Positions 22,801 to 34,900 of a stretch of 64,000 nucleotides of DNA are shown piece by piece. Origin of the DNA: Karalla daura (taxonomy: Eukaryota > Chordata > Actinopteri > Chaetodontiformes > Leiognathidae). The position numbers and the translations under genes were made by a program. The notes under the pieces are model-generated. The model was not told the origin of the DNA and ran no database searches. It was given only the letters and a program-made list of their open reading frames with translations. Location: NCBI GenBank assembly GCA_029224185.1, contig CM055205.1, forward strand, positions 4,685,487-4,749,486. The letters run 5' to 3'. Each line of letters starts with the position of its first letter. Positions within the stretch are counted from its first letter, which is position 1.

Positions 22801-24979
22801 AGTATCCTTAATTCTTAGAGAGCGCTGAATGGCCTCATTATGCCACCAAACTATGCAGAAGCCACCCCGCGCTTTATCTTCATTATTATAATTGCCTCGT
22901 TGCGCTGACCTCCCTCGGCCCTTTTACCTGTAACTAGTTCATTCAGAATTAAATTACATCTCAACACATAGCCATTCAGATATTAATTGAATTTTAATAA
23001 GCAGACAATGAGGGTGGAAGTGTGTGTGTGTGTGTGTGTGGGGGGGGGGGGGGGTAAGTTGAGGGAACGAGGCGTGAGATAAAAAAAGAGAAGGAAAGGG
23101 AAAAAAAAAAAGGAAAGCGCAGCCTGAGCGCTGAAGCCGAGCTCCGTGGTGGAAGCTGTGAGAAAGCAGCAGCAGGGGGGGGGGTCCATTAAAAAAGCAA
23201 CCAGGAAAAAAAAACCCATTCCCCCCTAAAGAGCTAACACCCCCCCTCATCGACCACCATTCATCTGTCGGTAACGCTGAGGCTCTGTCCGCCTCCCTTT
23301 CTCCCTCCTCCCTCTCACCTCCTCTAGTACAAGAATGCAGGCGTGATCGAGCTGGAGGCCTGCGTGAAGGCGGTGCGGGTGCTGGCCATCCAGAAGAGAG
23401 CCAGGGAGGCGTCCGAGTTCCTCCAGAACGCTGTGTACATCAACCTGGGGCAGGTGCGTTCGTTGCGGCGTGAAGCACGACAATTTTGAAAACAAATTTT
23501 CTATATGTCACGCTTAATTTTAGCGGTCGGGCTGGTTACGAGACTTGTATCTCGAAGCGACTTAAATGTCAAAAAGATGCGCCATGCCGTGGCTGGCCAC
23601 AAGAGGGCGCCATCCACTCACGCCCTTGGCTGCCATTTTGGATGGTTACCGGCAAGCGATTAAAACCTGGGCCGACGGCCGGAGACGTTTTGATGACAAA
23701 AATGGAGCTGATACCGGAGAGAGAAAAACTGAGCAGAGATGCCAGGGACATGACCAGTTTGGTCGCTGCAAGCAGCATCGATCCAGACGACCTTAGGACA
23801 AAGTTTTGATGAATCAGAAATGGGTGCTCTTGAAATGAGTTTCAATTCCCCTGGTGGCGCTGGACTGTTTGGAATGATGAATAAACGGTTACAAACCAAT
23901 GCCACCTTGCATGTTATGACGGCTTTGACTGATGCGTGCTGTGCAGTGAGAGCAGCTCGGCCGTGGCGGTGGTCGCACTTTCGGGAACTTTCAGAGCGCG
24001 ACCAGCGCGTCCTTTGATAAATCGCTGAGCGTGGCTTCATTACGCCACCTCTGCTACTGGGTAATGACATTTTCCCGCAGGCTTGCCCTTTCCCTTCACC
24101 GATTCAGCCTTTTTCCCCTCCCCGCCTTCGGATCTAGGTACAAGTCGTTAGTGCTTGAAGTCCACCCCCCCCCCCCCCCCCCCCCCCCCGCCAGTTAATT
24201 AACCAGCGTGGAGTAGTGGAAGTGTTCTCCACCGGGCTCGGCCTTCGCCGCTCTCCCCGATGCTGCGCGTTTGGTGCGTGTTTATCATTTGTGCTTTTGT
24301 TGTTTCCACCTCGTGACTGCTGTTTACAAGCTAAGCTGCTCTGCGGGGGCATCAAAGATTCATGGGACGCGCCCCGGCCGAGGACAGGCGGCTATGTTTG
24401 GTCCGTAAAAGATCCCCGCCAGACGCGTCTGAGGACGTCGGGAGAGAGCGCCGCCGCCGCTCCGAATCCCAATTTGCGCCGCGATCACGCTCAATTTTCC
24501 GGCAAAGAATGGAATTGCCGCGTTAAACATTCACAAAATCGCGTCCTCGTCTCTCAAAATCCGGTCTGGTGTCTAAGCATGCAAACGTAGTTTATGTCGG
24601 AGGCCAGACACAAGGTGCCTCCCGCCTTCCGTCAGTTCCGGCGTCGCACTCGTGTTCGCAGTTCCTCCCACCACGATCGGCTTCCAAGCTGAATCCGGCT
24701 CCTTGGTCCACCTGTTGAACCTCCACACCTGAATGCGCACTTTGTTGGGTGACAGCTGTCGGAGGAGGAGAAGATCCAGCGCTACAGCATCCTGTCGGAG
24801 CTCTACGAGCTGATCGGCTTCCACCGCAAGTCGGCCTTCTTCAAGCGCGTGGCCGCCATGCAGTGCGTGGCCCCCACCATCCCGGAGCCGGGCTGGAGGG
24901 CCTGCTACAAGCTGCTGCTGGAGACGCTGCCCGGATACAGCCTCTCGCTCGACCCCAAGGACTTCAGCAAAGGTAAACT

Positions 24980-25038
<59 letters not shown>

Positions 25039-28000
25039 GAGAAACGCCTTCTCAGTGGGGGATTGTGTTGGAGGGCTTCAGCTGATTTTCAGTTTGTTCT
25101 TCATGTTGATGTTCCTGGCTAATTTGGATCAAACTCTAGGAAAAATGTGGAATCTACACCTTGTACCTGATACATACCTAGCTTTGCTTGCGTCTGTCCA
25201 TTGCAGCCCCTCTATGCAAGCACTGACAAGATGAAAGAGAGTTCGCGGTAGCTCCAGGAAGACACGTTTCCTGTTGCGAGCCCTGGTTAAGGAACACGGA
25301 GATGCTTTTTTTCTTCTTTTCGTAGCTTGAAGTAAATGCTTTCACAAGTTTGCCTTTTTCACAGTATGCTTCACACCAACGCATAGACGTCGATGCCGCG
25401 AGTAACTGTCTGCCTGTGCCATTTATTCACCCTTTACCAGCAGTGAAGCAGTCCTGTCTGGACCGCATTCCCGTCTCTTGTCCTTAAAGTGCCGTAAGAG
25501 GCGTCAGCAGACGCCCACCACACAGTTTGGTGGAGCGTTTAAAGCGGATTAAGGGAGCGGGAAGAGGAAGCAGATCAATCTCACAAGGCCACGTTATCAG
25601 ATTTGATGTGTTGCCTCGCTCATCCGTCTCATCGCAGTCCCACGGCTGGATTCCGATTCAATCGCGAGACCCCAACTTCTCATCCCGCCCCATTCCTCCG
25701 TTTGCACTTTCGCTCGAGTTGTAACTTCAACGGGACTCACTTTGGCTCCGAGGGCCGGGCGACGTCTCCAGACTTATGTAAAGCTGTAAATCACCGCTAA
25801 ACAGAAAATCAAACCTCGGGATGAATCTCCACGCCATCCCCCGCAGTTACGGTATTACCGCCGACTTGATCGATCCGTCCGCGTCTTGCTCGTTCGATGA
25901 GCGCCTCCCGACGCCCTCTGGAAAGCCGTTTCCCCGGGACGCCCTGAGCGCGCCGGCCTCGTTTCTCAACACCAATTCCGCGCCAGATTCGAGGAGCTAC
26001 AGACAAAGTCCTCCTCTGCGCATCGACCCGAGTCTCGTCGGACCACCGTTGCGATGTGAATGCGTTGGAAAGAGCACGTCGATGAGCCGCGGCAGCCGCC
26101 AGGCTTCAGAGGGCCTTCCACCCGTCGAGGGGTTAAGGCGTCACATTTACCTCACCGGGACCGCCTTGTTAGCCGGTGCAACCCCTCGCCAGAGCTTTGC
26201 CCTGCGCTCCCATTGTTTTGAGTCGGCCTGTTCGGACTGGCACAGATGAGCTGTGCGTTCTCCTCTGTGATGATACTGTTGCGCAGCTTTGTGCTGTATT
26301 GTCAGGTGACTCTGCGTCTCACCTGTTGCTTTGACTCAGAGGTGGGAGTTGGGAGTTGTTCCTCAGCCTTTGAGAGGGTCTAAGGACAGCGTTTTTTTTC
26401 ACTATGTACATGTTGTTGCTCTATTTGTAAGGTGCATTGTGATAACGGCTGTTACGAACTGGCACTTGAAACAAATACATTTGAGTCGAGTTAAGTGAAC
26501 GTATAACCCACTGATGATGTCTGTAAGTCCCATATATAGGACTGCCAACTGTCTGGTATTTTCTTGTTTAGCCATTTGGTTTGGTTAATAGAATCATGCA
26601 GAAACTGTGAAAATGGTTAATGTCTGTTTCGCAAAGGCCCCCCCCCCCCCCCCCCCCACCCCCCCCCCACCCTAATGACATGCAATGGCTCGACATGTCT
26701 CAAAATGCTTAAATCCATTAAATGGTCATTAAAATAGTTTAATGAATCTGTTAGCTGATAGAGAGATCTACCTATATCCAAGCTGTGCCCGAAAATACTG
26801 AGGTAAGAATCCCACTTGTGATCAGAGGACTTATTTATGTCATGTTTATGTCTCTCACTTCACTTTTATGTCTCTCACTTTACAAATTGCGGCACTAATA
26901 GTCGGCCGCGTCTCTTTGAGTCAGCAATATTTTCCCTTCACCTTTTTTTTTCCTTTTCCCTAACAATTTCTGTCGAGCCACCACTCTGCAGCCCAGACAC
27001 TTTGTATTTCCACACAGCGGCGATGCGTCCGCCGCGCTGGGCCCCCCGCAGCACTGGCGGGGGGAGGGGGGGGGGGGGGCGCTGGGGACTGGGGGGGCGG
27101 TGAAGAACAGTTATATGTCTTTTGGCTGAGGGGATCAGGTGGGAGTTTATAAAGCAATAAGCCGGGGAGGCGAGTTCAAGTGAGGGAGAAGATGGGGATC
27201 AATGGTGCATTCCAATGAGGCGGCGCTGCCCTCCGATACGGAGGAGCAAATGGCTTTTTAAGTGGCTCGCTGGACCTTCTTTCTCTCTCCACCCGCTCCC
27301 CTCTGTTACCAGAGACCAGGGCATGCTCCTTCCCCTTTCCGTCTCCTCCTGCTCCCCTCGTCCATTCCGGCTTTTACCGGAATGGGTTTCTCCTCCTGTA
27401 ACAGTTTGCGCGTTTCGTTATCGAGGCGAGGACGTCGGAGGGGCGGAAACTCCCCTGTGGGGGGGGGAAAAAAACAAAACAGAAAACCTCAGATGAAGTC
27501 ATTACAGCGCGACGGAGAGGAGCGACGGTCTCCTGAAAAACCCAAAGTGTCCTTGGGATTACCGTCCTCCAGATAAGCGGCGGTGTTGGCAGACAGGTGG
27601 AAGTGGGCTATTTTTAGACTAGCTTAGTGGGCGCACGCTCGCCGCAGAGAGATAGCTTATGGAGGAATTGCATTTACAGTTTCCCCTCAGATGGCGGGAG
27701 GAGCGGTCGGGATGAATAACAACCCGTGGCAGGAAACTGCTGATAAGTGAAAAGCATCGCGGGCTCGATTTGACGTTATTTGGGGGTGGGGGGGGGTGTA
27801 TGTGTGTTTGTGTTGGAGGGGTGGAGGGGGGGGTGTTTAAGCTGAGGAAACATCAGAGTGTTTACCGAATACTCTCTTCTCCCTCCCTCCCTCCCTCCGG
27901 GCCCCCGCCGGCCTCCCTAGCACATCTTTCCTCCAGTTTTCTTTCCCACTTAGCGAGTCAACAGTTGACAGCTGGGAGTGGAGCAGGGGATCTCGTAGGG

Positions 28001-28873
28001 GGAGGGGGAGGGGGGGGGTGGGGGGCTGAGGGGTCTTACGTAACAGTCGGCGTCGGCTATTAAGACGTGGAGCGAGCGGGTCGGCGGCCGTCCGCGTTCG
28101 GGGTGCTCGAGTTTCCCCCGAGATGGCTCGGGCCTTTTCTGTATGTGCGGCGAGGAGCGCAGACGCGGTCTCGGGGAGGGCTCGTCACGCCCGTGTCGCT
28201 CCGTTTCATCATCGACCTTTGTCTCTGAGCACCGAGCAATCAAAAAGAACGCCGTCCAACACACACACACACACACACACACAGAGGGAGGGAGTGCGTG
28301 GACCTGGGTAATGATGAGTCTCTATTGTGGATTTTGGCGCCGGGCGATGTGGCAAAAAAAATGATTAGCGCCATGCATAAAACATGCAAATGGAAATTCG
28401 GCGAATCGATCCGTTTCCCTTTGTAACTCGCCGTGTTTCATTACTCAGCCTCAGACTCATGTGTGAAACATTCACTCCGGCGACAGACTTGTTCGGGCCA
28501 GAAGTTAACAATGGAACAGATCCGATTTGCTCCGTCCTCTCCAGATCTAGGCCGTTAAAGCGGCTCCGTGCTGTCGATGGGACGAGGCTCCTTTCCCACT
28601 CCATATTTACCCGCTACGTAGTGGTTTCGTCCATTGCTGTCTTGCCTGAGGTCATGAAAAGTACGACGCCCGGTCTGTGAACAGTGACTGTCCTAACTAT
28701 AGGCCACCCGTCAGCTGTTAAACATCCCCGCAGTCCTCCTGTCATACCGCCATGACGATGACATTAGCGGCCGCTAATGATGAGTGAGTCCACCTGCACC
28801 GATGTGACGTGACGTTAGGTGTCAGCAAAGAGCCTCGTCCGCCTTGTGAACCTGACTTTTCCCCTGTCCGCTC

Positions 28874-28909
<36 letters not shown>

Positions 28910-31900
28910 TCTCCCTCTCTCGCAGGGACCCACCGGGGCTGGGCCGCTGTCCAGATGCGCCTCCTCCACGAGCTGGTGTACGCCTCCCGTCGCATGGGCA
29001 ACCCCGGCCTGTCCGTGCGCCACCTGTCCTTCCTGCTGCAGACCATGCTGGACTTCCTGTCCGACCAAGGTCAGCTCGCGGCCCGGGGCAGTCGCCCGCG
29101 GGCTCCCAGTGCTCTGGCCATTGCCTCCTCCTCCTCCTCCTCCTCCTCCTCCTCCTCTTCTTCTCTTCATTTTCTCTCCTTGGCGGCGGCGCAACAATTG
29201 TGCTCCGAGCAGAAATCCTGTGCGGCCGGGAGATAGGGTTTTTGCAGCCGAGGCGGCGGTGTGAGCCAGCCGGTCCACTGGCCGCACAATAGAGGCCCGA
29301 GTAATCCTTGGTTGGCCACGGAGCATGAGAATGGAGGGGAAGGGGTGGGGGTTGGGGGGTTGGTGGGGGGCGGGAGGCGATGTATGAACAAGATGAAGCG
29401 AGCGAGCGGCATAAAATATTAAACATCACAGAGAGTGTTCTTAGAAACGGCGCGGCTGCGGTAATATTACCCTGCGTGTCACCAAATGATGTAATTACTA
29501 CGTTTGCCACTGAAAACGCCGTCCTTGGAAATCCTTTTGCCTTATGATTATTATCCCCCCCCCCCCCCCCCCCCCCCCCATTTCATTTTGGCCTGGCGTA
29601 GCTTTCTTCGGGGGGCTCGGAGAGCTGCCTGCCGCAGTTTCGGGTTCCCTCCTTTGATTGACTCTACTCCTGTCTGCGGCGTGATATTAAAAATGTCAGG
29701 AACCTTTTGTAGCCTGCTCTCGGGAATAAGTCCCCACTGATGTGTCTGGTGCGGGGGGGTGGGGGTGGGGGGGGGGGTGGGGGGGGGTGGCGTGTGTGTG
29801 TGTGTGGTGTTTATATGTCAGGCCTAGAACAGAGTTGGGCGAGGAAAAGGTTTAGTGGGAAGGACAAACAACTGTGTTTACCTCAGACCTCAAGTCCTCA
29901 TCACATTTGTATGAGCAATGTATTGGAAAGAGAGCATATAAACAGGATGATCTAGACTACATGTACGTATGTGTAATACCTGGTTATACAGCTTTGTAGA
30001 CCTAAAAATACATGCAGTGAGGTGGTGGTGTTTGCACTATGTGGGAATAACTGAGGCATATGAAATACGTTGGAAACACTTTAGATATGTGTAAAAACGG
30101 ATAAATGGAAGATAAAGAAGATCGGAAATGACAGGAGTTTTGTATTGTAACATTCTTAAGGTGAAATATAAGTGAATACACAATTTAACTCGAGAGTCTT
30201 GTGATTAGGGAAGAATACTGGGCACCCAGCCTATATATGAGCCTATATACAGCATAATCTGGATGTAGATGTTTTGAATGTGTTTATAGGGCTTTGTAAG
30301 GGCTTCACGAGGCTACAGCTGTTGGTGTTATTTCCGTTCAGGCGGCGCACTGAAAACGGTGGCCACGCCGTGTCCCCGACCTCCTCCGGAGGTGGCTCGG
30401 TGGATCGCTGCGGATCACAATCCATCCTCAGTGTTCCCGGGGTCCTCCTGGTGCCTGGCCGCGGTCTGTCACCCGAATTTCAAATGTGAGGTGCGAAGGA
30501 GGTGGCCATGATGTAACCCAGGACTCAATCGCGGATTTCAGAGCCCGGAGAAATGAACCCTCTCGATTCCATCCGTTAAAGGAGGGAAAAAAAAAGAAAA
30601 AGGGATAATGTGAAAATTTAATACAGCATAACAGTGGCTGAGGATCGGCTAATGACACATCACGGGACGAGAGAGGCACCATTCAAGGAATGCGAATGCA
30701 ATTGTCTGCGGGAGTTTTTTAATTTGTTGGAGCCACTACGAAGAAGAGATTAAGCGAACGGCAACTAAAAATAGAAAAAGATGATGAAAAGAGCTGGAGA
30801 TATTGTTTCTCCGGTCACATCCTTCGCGCCGCGTCCTCCTTCCTCTCGACAGTAATTGATTACACGGGCCGCCATCGCAGCAACAATGCGTTTTGTCGTT
30901 GGGACGGGCGACATCTGTTAATCTCTTCCTTTTTTAATGGCATCACATCACCCACATCTCTCAAATGTTTTTTTGTTTTTTTTCCCCTCCCCTTTCAAAG
31001 GGATGCTCCGACGCCTGTCGTACCTTTTCGAGTCTCTCTCTGGGCTCTCTCTGTCGTCAGAGACGTAGCCCGGGTGGGTTTTGAAGGCCTCCGCCTTTCA
31101 GCGGAGCTGGAGCCTTGAGGTAATGCCGTCTCAGGTCACGACAGGGGTAGCTTCTAACAGGGGTAATTCTATTGGATTCCTGGACGAGAGGGAGAGGGAG
31201 AGGGAGAGAGGGAGAGAGAGACAGAGAGAGACAGAGAGAGACAGAGAGAGACAGAGAGAAAAAGAGAGAGAGAGAAAACGAAAACGAAACAACAACAACA
31301 ACAATAAGGTGGAGGAAGAAAGGAGCAGCAGGGTGAATGGGGACGGGCCGTGAGTCATCGCACATGTTTTATTCCTGTTTAAACAGGAGCCGCCGGCTGT
31401 GGCATACGCGAGCGGAGCCGCGGAGGCTTTCGGTTCAGTAAGTAAACTGAGCCGTAATTGGACAGCTGCCACCCCACTTCCTTTTAATGCCGCTTTAATG
31501 TGCGAGTTTAATAAATAAATGGACAGTGGCGGCTTCGGCTGCCTGCCGATGGCGTCTCGCTAGCACCCCGAGTCGACACATTTGGGATGAGGCACGCGCC
31601 AGCCATCAGATGCCATTAAATAACTTGAGAAACGCACGGCTCGTGCAGTAATGCTGGAATATCTTAAAGCTTAATTGAGTTTTTTTTTTGCCAAAGTCTA
31701 AATGGGAGAAAATCGTCGACGAAACACTTTAGAAAACTGAATCTTTTTTCGTGTCTGATCTAAACTCGATGACTGTACGATAATACGGACACCAGCGCAG
31801 CCTTAAAGAGGACCTAGGTAGCTGTTTAACTTCAGTTAGCATGTTGCTAAGAGCTATTGCCTAGCAGGGACCGTGACATCACACGATCTAGTGAGTGATC

Positions 31901-34900
31901 ACATGACTCAGATGAGTAGCAGGCAAGACAGCCAGTCAGTGCGAAGCCTATGTGTGGTTGCCAGATAAGCAGGAAGAGATGCCACATTTTTGCTGAAGTG
32001 TACACCTAACCCCTAAAAAAAAGATACACTTGCAGATACACTCATAAAGTAGCATCTGAAGCATTTCTGATGAACCCAGTGATCCATTGCTCCTACTGTA
32101 CTGTATAACCTCCATATCCCCATTCTAGGTGAAAAGGTTTATTCTGTGTCACATGGGAGTACATTCAACCTATGGGTGCTCTGTTTGACCCGTTTCGGCC
32201 AGCTGTTTGCCGCCACGTTCACAACGGCGTGCTAATTGTATTGTGACTGCTGGGTGTCCCCAGTGATTGGCGCCATTGTCGCTTGTGGCCTCCCGTCTCG
32301 AGCCTCCCGTCTGGACAAACACGAAGGCAGCCGATACGGCGTGGAACACAAGGCAGGCAGGCCGGCCGGCAGGTGCTGTCGGCCGCGAGACTGTAAACCC
32401 TTCAGGTCGGGGGTCGGCAGAAGCACATCGTGTGCAGAGAGCCAAGCTCCTCCTGCAACGCTTCCCGAGGCGCAGCAGACAAAACACACGCGCGCTATGT
32501 GTGCTTTCGCTGCGACGGTGCGTGAAAGTGCCGCACGCTCGCCTCACCTGTTTGCGAGGTGGGGGCGCGCGAAGTTCAGACGGCAGTCCCTCTCAAGTGA
32601 AACTTCGTACCACGTCGTCTAACACCGGCTGGTGCAGTTACTTTGAGATGGAAATGTGAAAATGGACAGTCTCCGTGCAAGATGTCAGTTTTGATAACAT
32701 CCTTGAAAGGATCCGTGTAGTCATGCACGCATGCATGCAAGACAGAGTACAGTATTCATGGTTGTCTGGCCAAGGCTGGAACACAGACGCCGGTCCCTCA
32801 TTGTGAGGAATAACTGGAGGAAAATGGAAGAAAGAACCAGGTGTTGTCTTTGATATGAATGTTTGTAAGAGGATATATCCCCCTCCCATAGGAGTTCCGT
32901 TCGGTCCAATCCATTTTTGCCTATTCTGCAGTATAACAGGTAATTCCCATTGCATGTAATGGGAATTGAGTTTTGCTCCCCTTCAGGGAGGCTGCCCGTC
33001 AGTCGCCCGGCCTCGGCTCCACCTGCTGACCACCCGCTGCGTGTAACACACCACCGACAAGCGCCCCGCGTCCACTCAGCGGCGTGCGCTGTCCCTTTAA
33101 ACCGAAGGCCTCCGCCAGCCGCTTTGTTTCCAGTGCCTCACGTTTGTGGCGGACGAAGCGAGCGACGGCCGGAACAGATTCAGACGCCATGAAATGGAAG
33201 AAATGCACCCGCACAATGAAAAACAAATACGAGCGGATGACAAGAAGTGAGCGAGATGAGAGCACGTGATGAAGAGCAAGCGGTGTCGAATGGCGGTGGG
33301 GGCTCGGACTGGGCTAAAAGCAACTCTAAGACTGTGTTTTACCGCGGGGACTGTTCCACTGCGGCGACCTGGGGGTAGAGTGCTTAAACGGCGAGTTGGT
33401 GATGTTGCGGAGCCGAACATGCCATTTTTTTTAAACCGGGTCTGAACTTCGCTGGCAGCCGCTCTAGGCGTGCCGCGACCGGGGCGATACATTCCTGCTC
33501 TTTAGCACCAGTTTAAAGTCTTTCAGCCGCGTTTTGGATCATTCGCACTCTGAAAAAGGGGGTGGAATTGAGCAGTGAGGGGCGTCCCCGTGCCAGGAAA
33601 AACGTTGATGGGCCATAGCAGTGGAAGTAGCCCTTATAACAAAGTCGCCAAAATGGAAATTGATAGACTCTGCTTACTTTCAAATAGTAGATTTCACCCG
33701 AGAAAGATGAATGTCCCTTCTCTCAGTTGCTGGGCTTCCAGGCTCCGAGATTTATTTATTTTTAACCGTAGTGTTTCTCCTTTTGATGATTTATGTTCAC
33801 CTACAGCACATTTGTTTGCTTCTTTGTTTATTTATTTATTTTTGCCGCGGGCTTTCTGCTTGAAACGCCAGCCAGAAAGACTCTAAATACTTCAGGAAGC
33901 CGTGGACGCGGTCCTGTTATGTCGGTTTCAGTGGATAATTAGTCAAAGCTCTCATCGTCCGCGCTATCTGCGTTTCGAGCTCCAGGTCTCTTTTTAGTTT
34001 TGTCTCGAGGCATCAGAGAGCGAAATCTGTGGGGGCAGAGGCTTTAACTCGGCTGTTAGTACAGTTAAAGTAACCAGCGTATGTCGCTGAAAATCCCCGC
34101 GGAGTCGTTTCCAGATCCGCTCCGAGTCGGAGGGAATTTTCAGCCGCCCCCTCCTCGCTGGTTTGTACCGTTAGGCGACCGCTCCCGCTTCACCCAAACA
34201 GAAAATTGTCAATCTCGGCAGGTTGAAGTTCTTTTTTTTGCTAAAGAAGTCTGAGAAGAACTGTGCGTCTGAGAACGACACTTGTGTTGCGGCTCTAAAA
34301 GCTCCCCACCGGGTCACTGAGGACTCCAAACAAAAAACACTGAAAAGTAAACATTTAAGTGCGTTAGGGCACGTTGACACAACATTTCTTTTAACCTGTA
34401 ACCCTGAACATAAACGATTAGCCGCATGTGGGTCAGAGTGACACTGGACCCCGAGACAACGGAGCTTTGGGAAACACTTTGAAGTCGATTGGAAAGCCCG
34501 AAGTGAACCCTGCGTCCAGTGATCAATGTCTCATCCGCTGTATGCGCTACATTTCCCGTTTCCTCTCAGCACATGGCGTCATCCCCAAAGTCCATTCATT
34601 TAATTTCATTTTCCCCGTTGTGGCAGCCTCGTCTGCCCTTGCCTTGCCAAGTCGCTTGTTAGAGCAGTGCGCAAGGAGATGAGGAGTGGGCTTCGATCTT
34701 CTAATAAAACACTGTAAATAATGAAATGCCGTGGCCATGTGAGGGCTGGGCGGTCAAGAAGTCCATGGGATCAAGGGACGATATCCCTGTGGAGTGTGCG
34801 TGTTCTTCCCTCGTGTAAGAGGCTTTTCTGTGGGTTCCCTACGACAGTCCAAAAACATGCATGTTTTGACTGATCGTAGACTCTTAACTGCCCCTAGATG

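Larger units (their letters stand above)
21693..23327 (+). other. trappc9: trappc9 intron, A/CA/GT/G simple repeats
   Basis: Contains poly-A (21830-21845), a (CA)n tract with two interruptions (22217-22274), a strong CTCF-like motif (22484-22500) and a (GT)n run merging into poly-G (23020-23054). No gene. Confidence 0.8.
23454..24755 (+). other. trappc9: trappc9 intron with CTCF-like motif and poly-C
   Basis: Contains CCACAAGAGGGCGCC (23597-23611), a good CTCF match, and a C25 run (24165-24189). No gene. Confidence 0.8.
24973..28925 (+). other. trappc9: trappc9 intron bounded by complementary GA and CT repeats
   Basis: Starts with a (GA)n tract 8 nt after the exon and ends with a (CT)n tract 4 nt before it. 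Inside are a reversed copy of the 18.4-kb dispersed repeat (26335-26495), a C-rich run (26638-26672), a CA repeat (28259-28283) and an 18-bp palindrome (28762-28779). No gene. Confidence 0.85.

Noticed and set aside
28742..29510. Open frames of 194 and 212 codons on the minus strand
   Set aside because: Built from the CT and TCC repeats (Arg/Glu, Gly and Arg runs) and opposite trappc9 exon 7.
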